64,000 nt of DNA from Bacillota bacterium (GTDB lineage: Bacteria > Bacillota > Clostridia > Christensenellales > Christensenellaceae), in NCBI GenBank assembly GCA_023393165.1, contig JAEWMJ010000044.1:49413-113412 (forward strand), given 5' to 3'. The first letter of the stretch is position 1; each line of letters starts with the position of its first letter. Below, one piece after another: positions 25,808-34,838 of the stretch. The notes beneath the pieces were generated by a model. The model was given only the letters and a program-made list of their open reading frames with translations. It was not told where the DNA came from and made no database searches. The position numbers were made by a program, and so were the translations under genes.

Positions 25808-28213
25808 TTGGAGAATAAAATGGTGCTGCCAATGGTGGCGTTAAGAGGGCTTGTTATATTTCCCTATATGGTGCTTCATTTTGATGTCGGCAGGGAAAAG
25901 TCCATAGAATCTTTGGAAAACTGCATGGAAAACGGCCAGGATATATTCCTGGTCGCTCAAAAGGATATCAAAACGGAGGATCCGGCGGAGGAAGATATCT
26001 ATGAGGTCGGGACGGTTTCACGTGTCAAGCAGGTACTGAAGCTTCCCGGAGACAATATCCGTGTGCTGGTTGAAGGAGTCAGCCGGGCAAAAATAGTACA
26101 GTATTTAAAAACAGAGCCTTTTTATCAGGTGGAGATAGAGATATTCGAGCAGGAGGAAACCCAGGAAAACGATATTGTAAAAGAAGCTTATATGCGCAGG
26201 ATCTACGATATGTTCGAAAAATTCGCAGGCTATGGTTCGCGTATGTCCGGAGAAACGCTTCTTACCATCGGGGATATCAAGCAGGCGGGCAAGTTTGCCG
26301 ATCTTGTCGCTTCCAATGTAGTGATCAAAATGGAAGACAAGCAGGCCGTCCTGGAATGCGTAGACGAACTGGAACGGCTGAAAAAGGTGATGCAGATACT
26401 TTCCCGCGAGATCGAGATATTGGAGATCGACAAGGAGATATCCGCCAATGTAAAGCAGCAGGTGGATAAATCCCAGCGGGATTATTTCCTTCGCGAGCAG
26501 CTCAAAGCCATACAAAAAGAGCTGGGCGAGACTGAAAACGACGTTACCGAGATCGAAGAGATCCGCGAGAAAATAAAATCCATGCCCCTGACCGACGAGG
26601 CGCGGGAGAAAGCCGAAAAGGAACTTGCGCGTCTTGCCAAGATGCCGCACGGTACGCCCGAAGCCAGCGTATCCAGAAACTATCTGGATTGGATTGTCAG
26701 TCTGCCGTGGGGCGTATATACCGAGGATAACCTTGAGCTGGACCATGTGCGGGAAGTGCTGGACGAAGACCACTACGGCCTGGAGAAGGTCAAAGACAGG
26801 GTGATCGAATTCCTGGCGGTACGCAAACTGAAGGACAGCACAAAAGGGCCTATTATTTGTTTTGCTGGCCCTCCCGGCGTCGGTAAAACGTCCATAGCGC
26901 GGTCCATTGCCCGGGCGATCGATAAAAAGTTCGTCCGCATGTCTCTTGGCGGCGTCAGGGACGAAGCGGAGATAAGGGGCCACAGGCGGACGTATATCGG
27001 GGCGATACCCGGCAGGATTATTTCGTCCATCAAACAGGCCGGTTCCATGAACCCGCTTTTCCTGTTTGACGAGATAGACAAAATGTCCAGCGATTTCAGG
27101 GGAGATCCGGCTTCGGCAATGCTGGAGGTCCTGGACCCGGAAATCAACAATACGTTTGCCGACCATTACCTGGATATGGGCTTTGATTTATCCAAGGTGA
27201 TGTTCATCACAACCGCAAACGATGTGGACGCGATCCCGGAGCCGCTGTTCGACAGAATGGAGATCATTTACATCAACAGCTACACCGACCTGGAAAAGCT
27301 GAACATCGCCAAGCTCCATTTGTTAAAGAAGCAGGCTGAGGAGCACGGGCTGACCGTAGATCAGGTGAAGATCCCGGACGGCGTGATCATGGACATCATA
27401 CATAAATACACCGCGGAATCGGGCGTAAGGAGCCTGGAGAGGCAGATCGCCGCAATCATGCGCAAGGCAGCCACGCAGATCGTAAAAAACAATCTCAAAG
27501 CAGTGGTTGTCAACCGCAAAAATTTAAAAAACTTCCTGGGCCTGCCCAAGAGGACGGACAGCGACGTTTTAAAGGTGGATACCGTAGGCGTGGTCACCGG
27601 GCTTGCCTGGACTTCCGTAGGCGGACAGACGCTTGCGGTGGAAGTTTCCGCCATGGAAGGAACGGGAAAGATGGAACTCACCGGACAGCTTGGGGATGTG
27701 ATGAAAGAATCTGCCAAGGCCGGGTTCAGCCTGGTCCGGTCCATGTCCGAAGAATACGACATTCCGCCTGATATCAACGAAAAGGTGGATATCCATATTC
27801 ATCTGCCCGAGGGCGCGATCCCCAAGGACGGCCCGTCCGCGGGCGTTACGATGGCGACCGCCATGGTTTCGGCGCTGACCCGGATCCCTGTGCGCTGCGA
27901 TATTGCCATGACAGGCGAGATCACACTGACAGGCAGGGTATTAAAGATAGGCGGCTTGAAGGAAAAATCACTGGCGGCGCTCAGGGCCGGGATCAGAAAT
28001 ATTATTCTGCCCGAACAGAACCGCGCAGATATCGACGAACTGCCGGACAGTGTACGCCGGAAATTAACATTTTATTATGTGACCAATATCCGCCAGGTTC
28101 TGGATATTGCTCTTGTCAAGGATGCGCCTGCTGAAGGAAAGGCGGCGGACAGTCTGAAAGTCCTTGAGGGCGGCGATATTTCCGAACGCAGCGCAGAGCC
28201 GGAGGACAGATGA
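25808..28213 (+). CDS. lon: ATP-dependent protease Lon
   Basis: The 801-residue protein has the LON substrate-binding N-domain (VLPMVALRGLVIFPYM), the AAA+ module with Walker A GPPGVGKT at residues 354-361, and the serine-lysine protease domain with PKDGPSAGV (catalytic Ser677). The start is TTG 25808 with GGAGGA 6 bases upstream; the open frame upstream of it runs into the terminator and is not coding. It overlaps ysxC by 4 bases. Confidence 0.97.
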   Translation: MENKMVLPMVALRGLVIFPYMVLHFDVGREKSIESLENCMENGQDIFLVAQKDIKTEDPAEEDIYEVGTVSRVKQVLKLPGDNIRVLVEGVSRAKIVQYLKTEPFYQVEIEIFEQEETQENDIVKEAYMRRIYDMFEKFAGYGSRMSGETLLTIGDIKQAGKFADLVASNVVIKMEDKQAVLECVDELERLKKVMQILSREIEILEIDKEISANVKQQVDKSQRDYFLREQLKAIQKELGETENDVTEIEEIREKIKSMPLTDEAREKAEKELARLAKMPHGTPEASVSRNYLDWIVSLPWGVYTEDNLELDHVREVLDEDHYGLEKVKDRVIEFLAVRKLKDSTKGPIICFAGPPGVGKTSIARSIARAIDKKFVRMSLGGVRDEAEIRGHRRTYIGAIPGRIISSIKQAGSMNPLFLFDEIDKMSSDFRGDPASAMLEVLDPEINNTFADHYLDMGFDLSKVMFITTANDVDAIPEPLFDRMEIIYINSYTDLEKLNIAKLHLLKKQAEEHGLTVDQVKIPDGVIMDIIHKYTAESGVRSLERQIAAIMRKAATQIVKNNLKAVVVNRKNLKNFLGLPKRTDSDVLKVDTVGVVTGLAWTSVGGQTLAVEVSAMEGTGKMELTGQLGDVMKESAKAGFSLVRSMSEEYDIPPDINEKVDIHIHLPEGAIPKDGPSAGVTMATAMVSALTRIPVRCDIAMTGEITLTGRVLKIGGLKEKSLAALRAGIRNIILPEQNRADIDELPDSVRRKLTFYYVTNIRQVLDIALVKDAPAEGKAADSLKVLEGGDISERSAEPEDR

Positions 28214-28788
28214 TCGTCAAAAACGTTTCATTTAAAACAAGCATTAAAAATATATCCGCATATGATAATACTGATTTGCCCGAGATCGCGATTTCGGGCA
28301 AATCCAATGTGGGGAAATCCTCCCTTATAAATTTTATATCCAACAATTCAAAGCTTGCTTATACCAGCAAAAAGCCCGGCAAAACGCGGCTTGTTAATTT
28401 TTTTGATTTTAACGGCGAGTTTTATCTGGTCGATCTGCCCGGATACGGATTTTCACGCGTTTCCAGGGAAGAGCGGGATTCCTGGCATGAAATGGTGGAG
28501 GGATATCTGAAAACATCCGGGCAGCTGAAGCTGATCCTTCTGCTTTTGGATATACGGCACGACCCCACGGAAGACGACCTGCAGATGCTCGATTGGGCGG
28601 ATTATTATGGCATACCCTGCGCGGTGGTCGCTACAAAGGCGGACAAGGTCGCAAAATCGAAGAGGAAAAACACGCTGGCGCACTTAAAAAAGCTCATCGG
28701 CAGGGAAGGCCTGGATATGGCGGCCGTATCGGCGCAGGACCGTCTGGGCCGCGATGAGGTGCTTTCTATCATGGAGAAATATCTGTAA
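28210..28788 (+). CDS. ysxC: Ribosome biogenesis GTP-binding protein YsxC/EngB
   Basis: The G1 motif SGKSNVGKSS, the switch KPGKTRLVNFF, G3 DLPGYG, G4 ATKADK and a SAQ-type G5 identify EngB, at the normal length of 192 residues. It acts late in 50S assembly. The lon-ysxC order and the ATGA overlap are conserved in many Firmicutes. Confidence 0.96.
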   Translation: MIVKNVSFKTSIKNISAYDNTDLPEIAISGKSNVGKSSLINFISNNSKLAYTSKKPGKTRLVNFFDFNGEFYLVDLPGYGFSRVSREERDSWHEMVEGYLKTSGQLKLILLLLDIRHDPTEDDLQMLDWADYYGIPCAVVATKADKVAKSKRKNTLAHLKKLIGREGLDMAAVSAQDRLGRDEVLSIMEKYL

Positions 28789-29483
28789 TGAATGTATACG
28801 CAATATCCGATCTTCATTTGTCTTTTGCCAATCCCAAGGAAATGGATATCTTCGGGCAGAATTGGGAAAGCCATTTTGAAAAGATCAGGGAAAATTGGGA
28901 GAAAACCGTATCATCCGGGGATATCGTGCTCATCCCGGGCGATTTGAGCTGGGCCATGCAGATTAACGAGGCGCTGCCCGATATCGATGCGATCTGCGCC
29001 CTTCCGGGGAAAAAAATACTGCTGAAAGGGAATCATGACTACTGGTGGTCGTCTCCTTCCCGCGTCCGGGGGATATTAAAAAACGATACGCACATACTGC
29101 AGTATGACAGCATTGACGCGGGCGATTTTTATATTTGCGGTACCCGGGGCTGGATACTGCCCACCGACAAGAATTTTTCCGAACAGGACAGGGTAGTTTA
29201 TGAACGCGAAAAGATCCGCCTGCGGCTGTCTCTCGATTCCGTCAGGGACAAGGAAAAAAGGATCATTGCGATGATGCATTATCCGCCCATATATCCCAAC
29301 GGGGAACAGACGGAGTTTTCAAAGATCGTGGACGAGTATCCCGTCTGTCATGTCGTTTTCGGCCATATTCACAATGGCGCCCAGAATAATTATTATACGG
29401 ATTTAAAGATAAACAATGCCGTATACAACCTTGTCTCATGCGATTATCTGGATTTCAAGCTGAAAAAAATAACTTTGTTCTAA
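28788..29483 (+). CDS. Calcineurin-like metallophosphoesterase
   Basis: All metal-site motifs of the family are visible in order: DLH (residue 8-10), GDLSW, GNHDYWW, MHYPP and GHIH. The 231-residue protein has no signal peptide. The substrate is unknown; related proteins act on cyclic nucleotides or phosphoesters. The start ATG overlaps the ysxC stop (TAATG), so it is the last gene of the lon operon. Confidence 0.85.
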   Translation: MNVYAISDLHLSFANPKEMDIFGQNWESHFEKIRENWEKTVSSGDIVLIPGDLSWAMQINEALPDIDAICALPGKKILLKGNHDYWWSSPSRVRGILKNDTHILQYDSIDAGDFYICGTRGWILPTDKNFSEQDRVVYEREKIRLRLSLDSVRDKEKRIIAMMHYPPIYPNGEQTEFSKIVDEYPVCHVVFGHIHNGAQNNYYTDLKINNAVYNLVSCDYLDFKLKKITLF

Positions 29484-29521
29484 TTGCGTCCGATATAACC
29501 GTTATAAAAGCCGCACGGCTG

Positions 29522-29550
29522 TTGTACCTGCACATCCAATAAAGTATAAT
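29522..29550 (+). promoter_or_regulatory. Promoter of the corrinoid-cluster regulator
   Basis: TTGTAC (29522-29527), a 17-base spacer and TATAAT (29545-29550) stand about 78 bases before the regulator start. Confidence 0.7.
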
Positions 29551-29627
29551 AGTACAAAGATAAGCAAGATTTTTCAATAAAAAAATGTCAAAAGGGTATA
29601 CTCTTATAGTAAAGTGTGGGTGGATGA

Positions 29628-30875
29628 ATGGAAGGATTACATAGTTCCGCCGAGAGATTAATCAATGATTTCAGTACCATATCGGGCATAGATTGTTCCA
29701 TTGTTAATTTGCTGGATGCGAATTCGACGGGGACGTTTTACGAGAAAGGCTTTTGTTCGTTTTGTTCAGAACTGCAAAATGAAACCTTTCATGAAGTAAA
29801 GTGTGAAAATATCAATATTTATTCCTGCCTGCAGTCAGAAAGATGGGGCGGAAAATATGAATGCCTTTGCCCGGCAGGTCTGGCTTTTATCAATACGAAT
29901 ATCTCTAAAGGCGAAGAAGAAAAGCTGGGTATCAGCGCGGGCCCGTTCATAATGACGGAAATGGGCGAAGTACTGGACGACCTGAAGAGCCTTTTCGGAA
30001 ACAGAATTACAAAAGATTTGCAGGACGAAGCCAAAAAACTTCCTGTGATCGAATGCTCCAAGGTGTCAACGTATGCGGATGTGCTTTTTATGCTTGCATC
30101 CTATATGGTGGAGCGCAACAGTATTGAAATGAGAATACTGGAACAATTGGCGCAAAATGAAAGCGAACAGTTTTACCAGATAACCGATATAAAGAATACA
30201 AAGGCAGAAAACTACAATTATCCGATCGAGTCGGAAAAGATGCTGCAAAATTACATTGCGCAGGGGGATAAAACGGCTTCCCAAAAGGTATTGAATGAAA
30301 TACTGGGGCATATATTCTTTTGTTCGGGAGGAAATTTCAACGTCATAAAGGCAAGGACGACCGAGCTTATCGTGCTTCTGTCGCGCGCGGCGATAGCGGG
30401 CGGGGCGGATGTGGTCGAGGTTTTCGGTCTGAATTACGATTATCTGAACGATATACATAACTGCAAAACAATGGACGAGCTCAACAAATGGCTTTCCAAT
30501 GTATTGATCAGGTTTACAAGCACGGTTTTTGATGTCCGTACCGTAAAACATTCGGATATCATTATGAAAATCATTGAATATGTCCGGCGGAATTACATGA
30601 AAAAGATTACGCTGAACGACATATCAAACCATGTGAATTTCTCTGTTTCGTATATCAGCAGGATATTCAAGGACGAAATGGGAAGCAACATGATGCAGTT
30701 TATCAACAAGGTGCGTGTGGACAACGCAAAACTGCTGCTTTTAAACAACGATATACCCCTGATCGAGGTCGCATATCTCTGCGGATTTGAAGATCAGACA
30801 TACTTCAACAAGGTGTTTAAGAAATTAACGAATATTTCTCCCGGTAAATTCCGTGATAAACGCGGTCAGATATAA
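29628..30875 (+). CDS. PocR-domain AraC family transcriptional regulator
   Basis: The N-terminal 150 residues are a PocR-type ligand-binding domain with conserved cysteines (FCSFCSEL, CPAGL) and a predicted small-molecule pocket. A linker follows, and the C-terminal 100 residues are an AraC double helix-turn-helix (ITLNDISNHVNFSVSYISRIFK ... PGKFRDKR). PocR-type proteins control corrinoid and diol or methyl-group catabolism, which fits the corrinoid protein gene 24 bases downstream. It is likely the local activator; the ligand is unknown. Confidence 0.9.
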   Translation: MEGLHSSAERLINDFSTISGIDCSIVNLLDANSTGTFYEKGFCSFCSELQNETFHEVKCENINIYSCLQSERWGGKYECLCPAGLAFINTNISKGEEEKLGISAGPFIMTEMGEVLDDLKSLFGNRITKDLQDEAKKLPVIECSKVSTYADVLFMLASYMVERNSIEMRILEQLAQNESEQFYQITDIKNTKAENYNYPIESEKMLQNYIAQGDKTASQKVLNEILGHIFFCSGGNFNVIKARTTELIVLLSRAAIAGGADVVEVFGLNYDYLNDIHNCKTMDELNKWLSNVLIRFTSTVFDVRTVKHSDIIMKIIEYVRRNYMKKITLNDISNHVNFSVSYISRIFKDEMGSNMMQFINKVRVDNAKLLLLNNDIPLIEVAYLCGFEDQTYFNKVFKKLTNISPGKFRDKRGQI

Positions 30876-30899
30876 AAAAAAAATAATTGGAGGTATATT

Positions 30900-31535
30900 A
30901 TGGATATTTTTGAAGAAATCAGCGCATTGGTCCAACAGGGACGCGCAAAGAATGTAAAAGAAGTTGTGGACAAAGCGCTTCAGGAAGGGAAGTCTGCAAA
31001 AGAAATTCTTGAAAAAGGCCTGCTTTTCGGTATGTCCATCATCGGCGAAAAATTCAAGAACAACGAAGTTTACGTACCCGAGGTTCTGGTAGCCGCGCGC
31101 GCTATGAACGCGGGGATGGAAGTCCTGAAACCCGTAATGGTTGGTTCCGATATCGAATCTAAGGGAAAGGCTGTCCTGGGAACGGTGAAAGGCGACCTGC
31201 ATGATATCGGCAAGAACCTTGTTAAGATAATGCTGGAAGGCAAAGGCATCGAGGTTATCGATCTGGGAGTCGACGTACCTGCCGAGAAATTCATTCAGGC
31301 AGCGGTTGACAACGATGCGAAGATCATCGCCTGCTCGGCTCTTCTGACCACAACGATGAGCGTTATGAAAGACGTAGTTGCATGCGCCGACGAAAAAGGC
31401 ATTCACGGCAAAGTCAAGATCATGGTGGGCGGCGCTCCCGTTACACAGAATTTCTGCGAAAAAATCGGTGCGGATTTCTACACCCCCGACGCTGCTTCGG
31501 CAAGCGACGTTGCGCTGAAAATTCTGGCTCAGTAA
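30900..31535 (+). CDS. Methyltransferase corrinoid protein
   Basis: The 211-residue protein has the two-domain form of MtaC/MtbC/MttC-like corrinoid proteins: an N-terminal B12-binding-2 helical cap and a C-terminal Rossmann B12 domain. The lower cobalt ligand lies in the DLHDIGKN motif (His101), followed by the family segments DLGVDVP and GGAPV. Such proteins carry a methyl group between a substrate-specific methyltransferase and a THF-dependent one. A GGAGG site lies 6 bases before the ATG. No methyltransferase gene lies nearby. Confidence 0.93.
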   Translation: MDIFEEISALVQQGRAKNVKEVVDKALQEGKSAKEILEKGLLFGMSIIGEKFKNNEVYVPEVLVAARAMNAGMEVLKPVMVGSDIESKGKAVLGTVKGDLHDIGKNLVKIMLEGKGIEVIDLGVDVPAEKFIQAAVDNDAKIIACSALLTTTMSVMKDVVACADEKGIHGKVKIMVGGAPVTQNFCEKIGADFYTPDAASASDVALKILAQ

Positions 31536-31553
31536 TTTTTGAAATGCTGATTG

Positions 31554-31576
31554 AAGGGCTGCCTCTGGCAGCCCTT
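31554..31576 (+). terminator. Hairpin after the corrinoid protein gene
   Basis: A 10-bp perfect stem (AAGGGCTGCC/GGCAGCCCTT) with a TCT loop follows the stop by 18 bases. The downstream ATTC is not a good T-tract, so it may act as an mRNA stabiliser or a weak terminator within the cluster. Confidence 0.55.
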
Positions 31577-31846
31577 ATTCATATGGCTCGGCGGACCTCT
31601 TTAAGGGAGAGATCCCGCTTACGCCTGCGGTTCGTACGTCCTATGAAAGCGGCAGCGAAGCTGGCTGAGGGAGAGAAATCCATACTGTTCTAAATCCGCC
31701 GCTGGCGGCGGTCGGCTCCGCTCTCCACGGGCGGCTTAAGGAGTTTGTAGGGGCGCGCATTGCGCGTCTTGATCTTAGGCAACGGAAGAAATGCATGGCG
31801 GGTGAAAGATTCTCCGCCGTTAATAAAAAAGATGATGAGGAAACCT
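31577..31846. repeat. Repeat-like non-coding stretch inside the corrinoid cluster
   Basis: The 311-base gap between the corrinoid protein and the DUF1638 gene holds, after the hairpin, GC-rich sequence with CCGCCGCTGGCGGCGG and a GGGGCGCGCATTGCGCGTC hairpin (about 31750-31770). The second resembles the short intergenic palindromes scattered in clostridial genomes. A frame is open from 31760 into DUF1638, but its codons are unlike the family and the ribosome site lies later. I see no gene. Confidence 0.4.
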
Positions 31847-32602
31847 ATGAGATTAAAACTGATTGCATGCAAGGCGTTGTACAGAGAGATATCGCTTATA
31901 ACTGCCACAAGCGCCAATTTTATCGACGTGACTTATTTGAGGCAGGGGCTTCACAATACGCCCGGTCTCTTAAAAGAAGCGCTGCAGATGGAGATCAACC
32001 GGATAGACGAGGGCGATGACCTGCATACCTATAAAAATGAATACTCCATCCGTGATTTTAATGCTATACTGCTTGGGTATGGGCTTTGTTCCAACGGTGT
32101 CGCGGGGCTTTCTTCCGCCAAATATCCCATAATCGTACCCAAAGCGCACGACTGCATCACGCTGTTTTTGGGGTCGCAGGAAAAGTATCTGAAGTATTTT
32201 AACGCGCACCCGGGCACCTACTGGTACAATGCATCCTGGATAGAAAACGCGCTAACGCCTTCCGAACAGACCGACAGGGAAATGTATGATTTCTATGCGG
32301 AAAAATACGGGGAAGAAAACGCCGGATTTCTGGTTCAGTCCCAGCTGACGGCCAATTACAGCCGGTGCGCGTTTATCAAATGGGAAGAACTCCCTTTTCC
32401 GGAATACGAAAAGTATACCAGGGACGCGGCAAAACATGAAGACTGGGAGTTTGACCTGGTCGATGGAAACAGTTCCTACCTGCGCGATTTCCTGAACGGC
32501 AAATGGGACGAAAAAAGGTTCCTGACCGTTCCGCCCCGCAGAAGAATCGCGCCGGATTATTCAGGGGACATTATTACTTTGGAGGATGAAGAAATTGGAT
32601 GA
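31847..32602 (+). CDS. DUF1638 family protein
   Basis: The 251-residue soluble protein begins RLKLIACKALYRE and carries LLGYGLCSNG, a HDC triad (PKAHDCITLFLG) and late Cys and Trp residues, the hallmarks of DUF1638. The family is found with MttB-type methyltransferases and corrinoid proteins; its function is not established, and conserved Cys/His suggest metal or corrinoid handling. ATG 31847 is preferred, with GAGG 7 bases upstream. The end overlaps the next gene. Confidence 0.82.
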   Translation: MRLKLIACKALYREISLITATSANFIDVTYLRQGLHNTPGLLKEALQMEINRIDEGDDLHTYKNEYSIRDFNAILLGYGLCSNGVAGLSSAKYPIIVPKAHDCITLFLGSQEKYLKYFNAHPGTYWYNASWIENALTPSEQTDREMYDFYAEKYGEENAGFLVQSQLTANYSRCAFIKWEELPFPEYEKYTRDAAKHEDWEFDLVDGNSSYLRDFLNGKWDEKRFLTVPPRRRIAPDYSGDIITLEDEEIG

Positions 32603-33977
32603 AGTATGCACGGGCGCATGCCTGTTCGGCAAATGCCCTTTCAAAGAATGCGTAAAATATAAGTCTGCAAAAAGGGAAGCGGTCCAACTGAAATCGGACA
32701 TGCGTATCCTGACCCAAAGCCTGCTTCCGGAAATAACAACAGACAAGACGGGCTACGGAATTGCGGTGGATATAGGCACGACCACGGTGGTGGCATATCT
32801 TTACGTTCTGGAAAGCGGCCAGTGCCTTGGCGTCCGCAGCACCATCAATCCGCAGGCGACGCTTGGCGTGGATGTGATTTCGCGTATCAAGTTCTGCGGC
32901 GATAATGAAGACGGGCTCAGGAAAATGCAGGATGCGATCATAATCAGCTTAAACCGGCTGATCGGCAAACTCTGCGAAAAAAACAGTCTGATGGCTGACG
33001 GCATTTCCCATATTGTTTTGACGGGAAATACAACAATGCTTCACCTTGTGAGCGGCTTATCCCCGGTCTCCATGGGATATTCGCCCTTTACCCCCGAGTC
33101 GCTTTTCGGAAATAAAGTCAAGGCCGGCGAGATCGGACTGGATGCGCCAGGCGCCCAAGTATATCTGGTCCCGTGCATCTCCTCTTTTGTCGGCGGAGAT
33201 ATCACGTCCGCTATACTTGCCAGCGGCATGTGCTCGGGAGAAGATATGTGCCTGCTCATGGATATCGGCACAAACGGAGAGGTCGCGCTTGGAAATAAAA
33301 ACGGAATCTGGGCGACGTCCACGGCCGCGGGCCCCGCATTTGAAGGCGCGGAGATCACAAAAGGCATGGCCGGCGTCCCCGGCGCTGTCAACAGCGTATT
33401 TATACGGGAAGGCAAGATCGAATACACCGTCATCCGTGATGAAAAACCGGTTGGGATCTGCGGTTCCGGCCTTCTGGATCTTGCCGCAATCGCCGTGCAG
33501 ACCGGCTTGATGGACGAAACGGGCCGGATTCTTGCCCAGGACGAAGCCGGAAGCGGCGCAGAGAAATATCTGCGGCAGACGGAAGATGGCCCGGCGATTT
33601 ATGTGGACGAAAATGTTTACCTGACGCAAAAGGATATCCGGCAGGTCCAAACTGCCAAAGCCGCAATGGCCGCCGGCGTTCTCGCGCTCGCTCATAGCGC
33701 GGGAATCGGCTTATCCGATATCAAAACCGTTTATATCGCGGGCGGTTTCGGCAATTATATGGATCCCGAAAGCGCTGTTTTGGTGGGGCTGATCCACAGG
33801 GAACTGGGAGATAAAATAAAATTTATCGGAAATGCGGCAGGGAGCGGCGCCATCATGGCCCTGCTGAATGACAGCTATAAAACCGAGTCCCAAAAGATTG
33901 CCGGGTTGGGCCGGCATGTCGAACTCGGCGGTGATCCGTACTTTATGGAGAAATATGTGGACTGCATGTATTTTTAA
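32595..33977 (+). CDS. ASKHA-type corrinoid activation protein (DUF4445), short Cys-rich N-terminus
   Basis: The body is an ASKHA ATPase of the RACo/RamA-like DUF4445 family: AVDIGTTTVVAYL near residue 55, a second phosphate loop DIGTNGEVALG, and GGFGNYMDPESA at the C-terminal end. These proteins reductively reactivate Co(II) corrinoid proteins with ATP. The usual N-terminal 2Fe-2S ferredoxin domain is absent. In its place the first 20 residues contain CTGACLFGKCPFKEC (spacing 3, 4, 4), a possible FeS or metal site. The start is probably TTG 32595, 9 bases after GGAGG; ATG 32586 directly abuts the GGAGG and is too close. Confidence 0.85.
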   Translation: MDEVCTGACLFGKCPFKECVKYKSAKREAVQLKSDMRILTQSLLPEITTDKTGYGIAVDIGTTTVVAYLYVLESGQCLGVRSTINPQATLGVDVISRIKFCGDNEDGLRKMQDAIIISLNRLIGKLCEKNSLMADGISHIVLTGNTTMLHLVSGLSPVSMGYSPFTPESLFGNKVKAGEIGLDAPGAQVYLVPCISSFVGGDITSAILASGMCSGEDMCLLMDIGTNGEVALGNKNGIWATSTAAGPAFEGAEITKGMAGVPGAVNSVFIREGKIEYTVIRDEKPVGICGSGLLDLAAIAVQTGLMDETGRILAQDEAGSGAEKYLRQTEDGPAIYVDENVYLTQKDIRQVQTAKAAMAAGVLALAHSAGIGLSDIKTVYIAGGFGNYMDPESAVLVGLIHRELGDKIKFIGNAAGSGAIMALLNDSYKTESQKIAGLGRHVELGGDPYFMEKYVDCMYF

Positions 33978-34027
33978 AAATTTCTAAACTCATTCATATA
34001 TTTCTACGATAATAATAATAAGATTCG

Positions 34028-34062
34028 AACGCTTTGGACAACATGTTCCGAGGCGTTTTTTT
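34028..34062 (+). terminator. Terminator of the corrinoid cluster
   Basis: AACGCTTTGGA pairs with TCCGAGGCGTT (two G-T pairs) and is followed by TTTTTT. It lies 50 bases after the activator stop. Confidence 0.8.
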
Positions 34063-34165
34063 ATGCCATACGTTGCTATGTAAACTATTATTTAACTATT
34101 ATTTAACTTTTCGTGTTAATATAAATGTAAATCAACAATAATAAATTGAATAAGGAGAAGAGATT

Positions 34166-34747
34166 ATGACAAAAACGGAAATTAAGAAAGCTTCGTTTCA
34201 TTATTTTGCAACAAAAGGATATCCTTCGACGACCATGCAGGAAATTGCGGAAACAGTTGGTATTAAAAAACCATCGCTATATGTGCATTTTAAAAATAAA
34301 AGCGATATTTATATTGCTGTTTTAAATGATCAATATCAATGTCTGTTTTCCGCAATATCGAAAATAGACGTAGCGGACGACCGGATTCAATTCGAGGCAA
34401 GACTAAAGAATCTGTTTTTTGGTATCATCGATTACCTGAAAGATAAGGATAAGTTTTTGTTCTGGAAAAGAACGGCGTTAATGATTACCGAAGATATAGA
34501 AGAGGAGATTGCCGGCAAGGTAACAGATACCATGCGCAATCTTGATAATGTAATTATTAATAAGATTTCAGATTGCGTAAAAATGGACCTTGATACAGAA
34601 AATTTATCCGCCGCTACTTCATATTTTATGCTGCTTATTCTTGGAATATTGGATTATATATTCATTTTTAATATCAATAATAGAATCAGTATTGAAAAAG
34701 TCTGGTTTTATTTATGGAATGGTTATAGAGAATTGATAAAACACTAA
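34166..34747 (+). CDS. TetR/AcrR family transcriptional regulator
   Basis: The N-terminal helix-turn-helix is typical (FATKGYPSTTMQEIAETVGIKKPSLYVHFKNKSDIY, residues 11-47). The C-terminal ligand domain is divergent, with many Ile and Phe residues. The protein has 193 residues and is AT-richer than its neighbours. The target is unknown: the gene stands alone, with a palindrome just after it. An AAGGAGAAGAG site precedes ATG 34166. Confidence 0.88.
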   Translation: MTKTEIKKASFHYFATKGYPSTTMQEIAETVGIKKPSLYVHFKNKSDIYIAVLNDQYQCLFSAISKIDVADDRIQFEARLKNLFFGIIDYLKDKDKFLFWKRTALMITEDIEEEIAGKVTDTMRNLDNVIINKISDCVKMDLDTENLSAATSYFMLLILGILDYIFIFNINNRISIEKVWFYLWNGYRELIKH

Positions 34748-34791
34748 AGAATTAAAGATTATTAACGATATATTATATGTTAAACCAATGT

Positions 34792-34818
34792 GACCTACCG
34801 TTAGGTAGGATTTTTTAA
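34792..34818 (+). terminator. Palindrome after tetR: terminator, possibly also an operator
   Basis: CCTACC and GGTAGG flank a GTTA centre, followed by ATTTTTTAATTTT. As RNA this is a short hairpin with a T-tract; as DNA it is a symmetric site upstream of cheW, of the kind TetR proteins bind. It lies 21 bases before the cheW start. Confidence 0.6.
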
Positions 34819-34838
34819 TTTTATGGAAGGGAGAAATT

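Noticed and set aside
31760..31846. N-terminal extension of the DUF1638 gene
   Set aside because: The extension lies in repeat-like DNA and the GAGG site at 31837 supports the later ATG.
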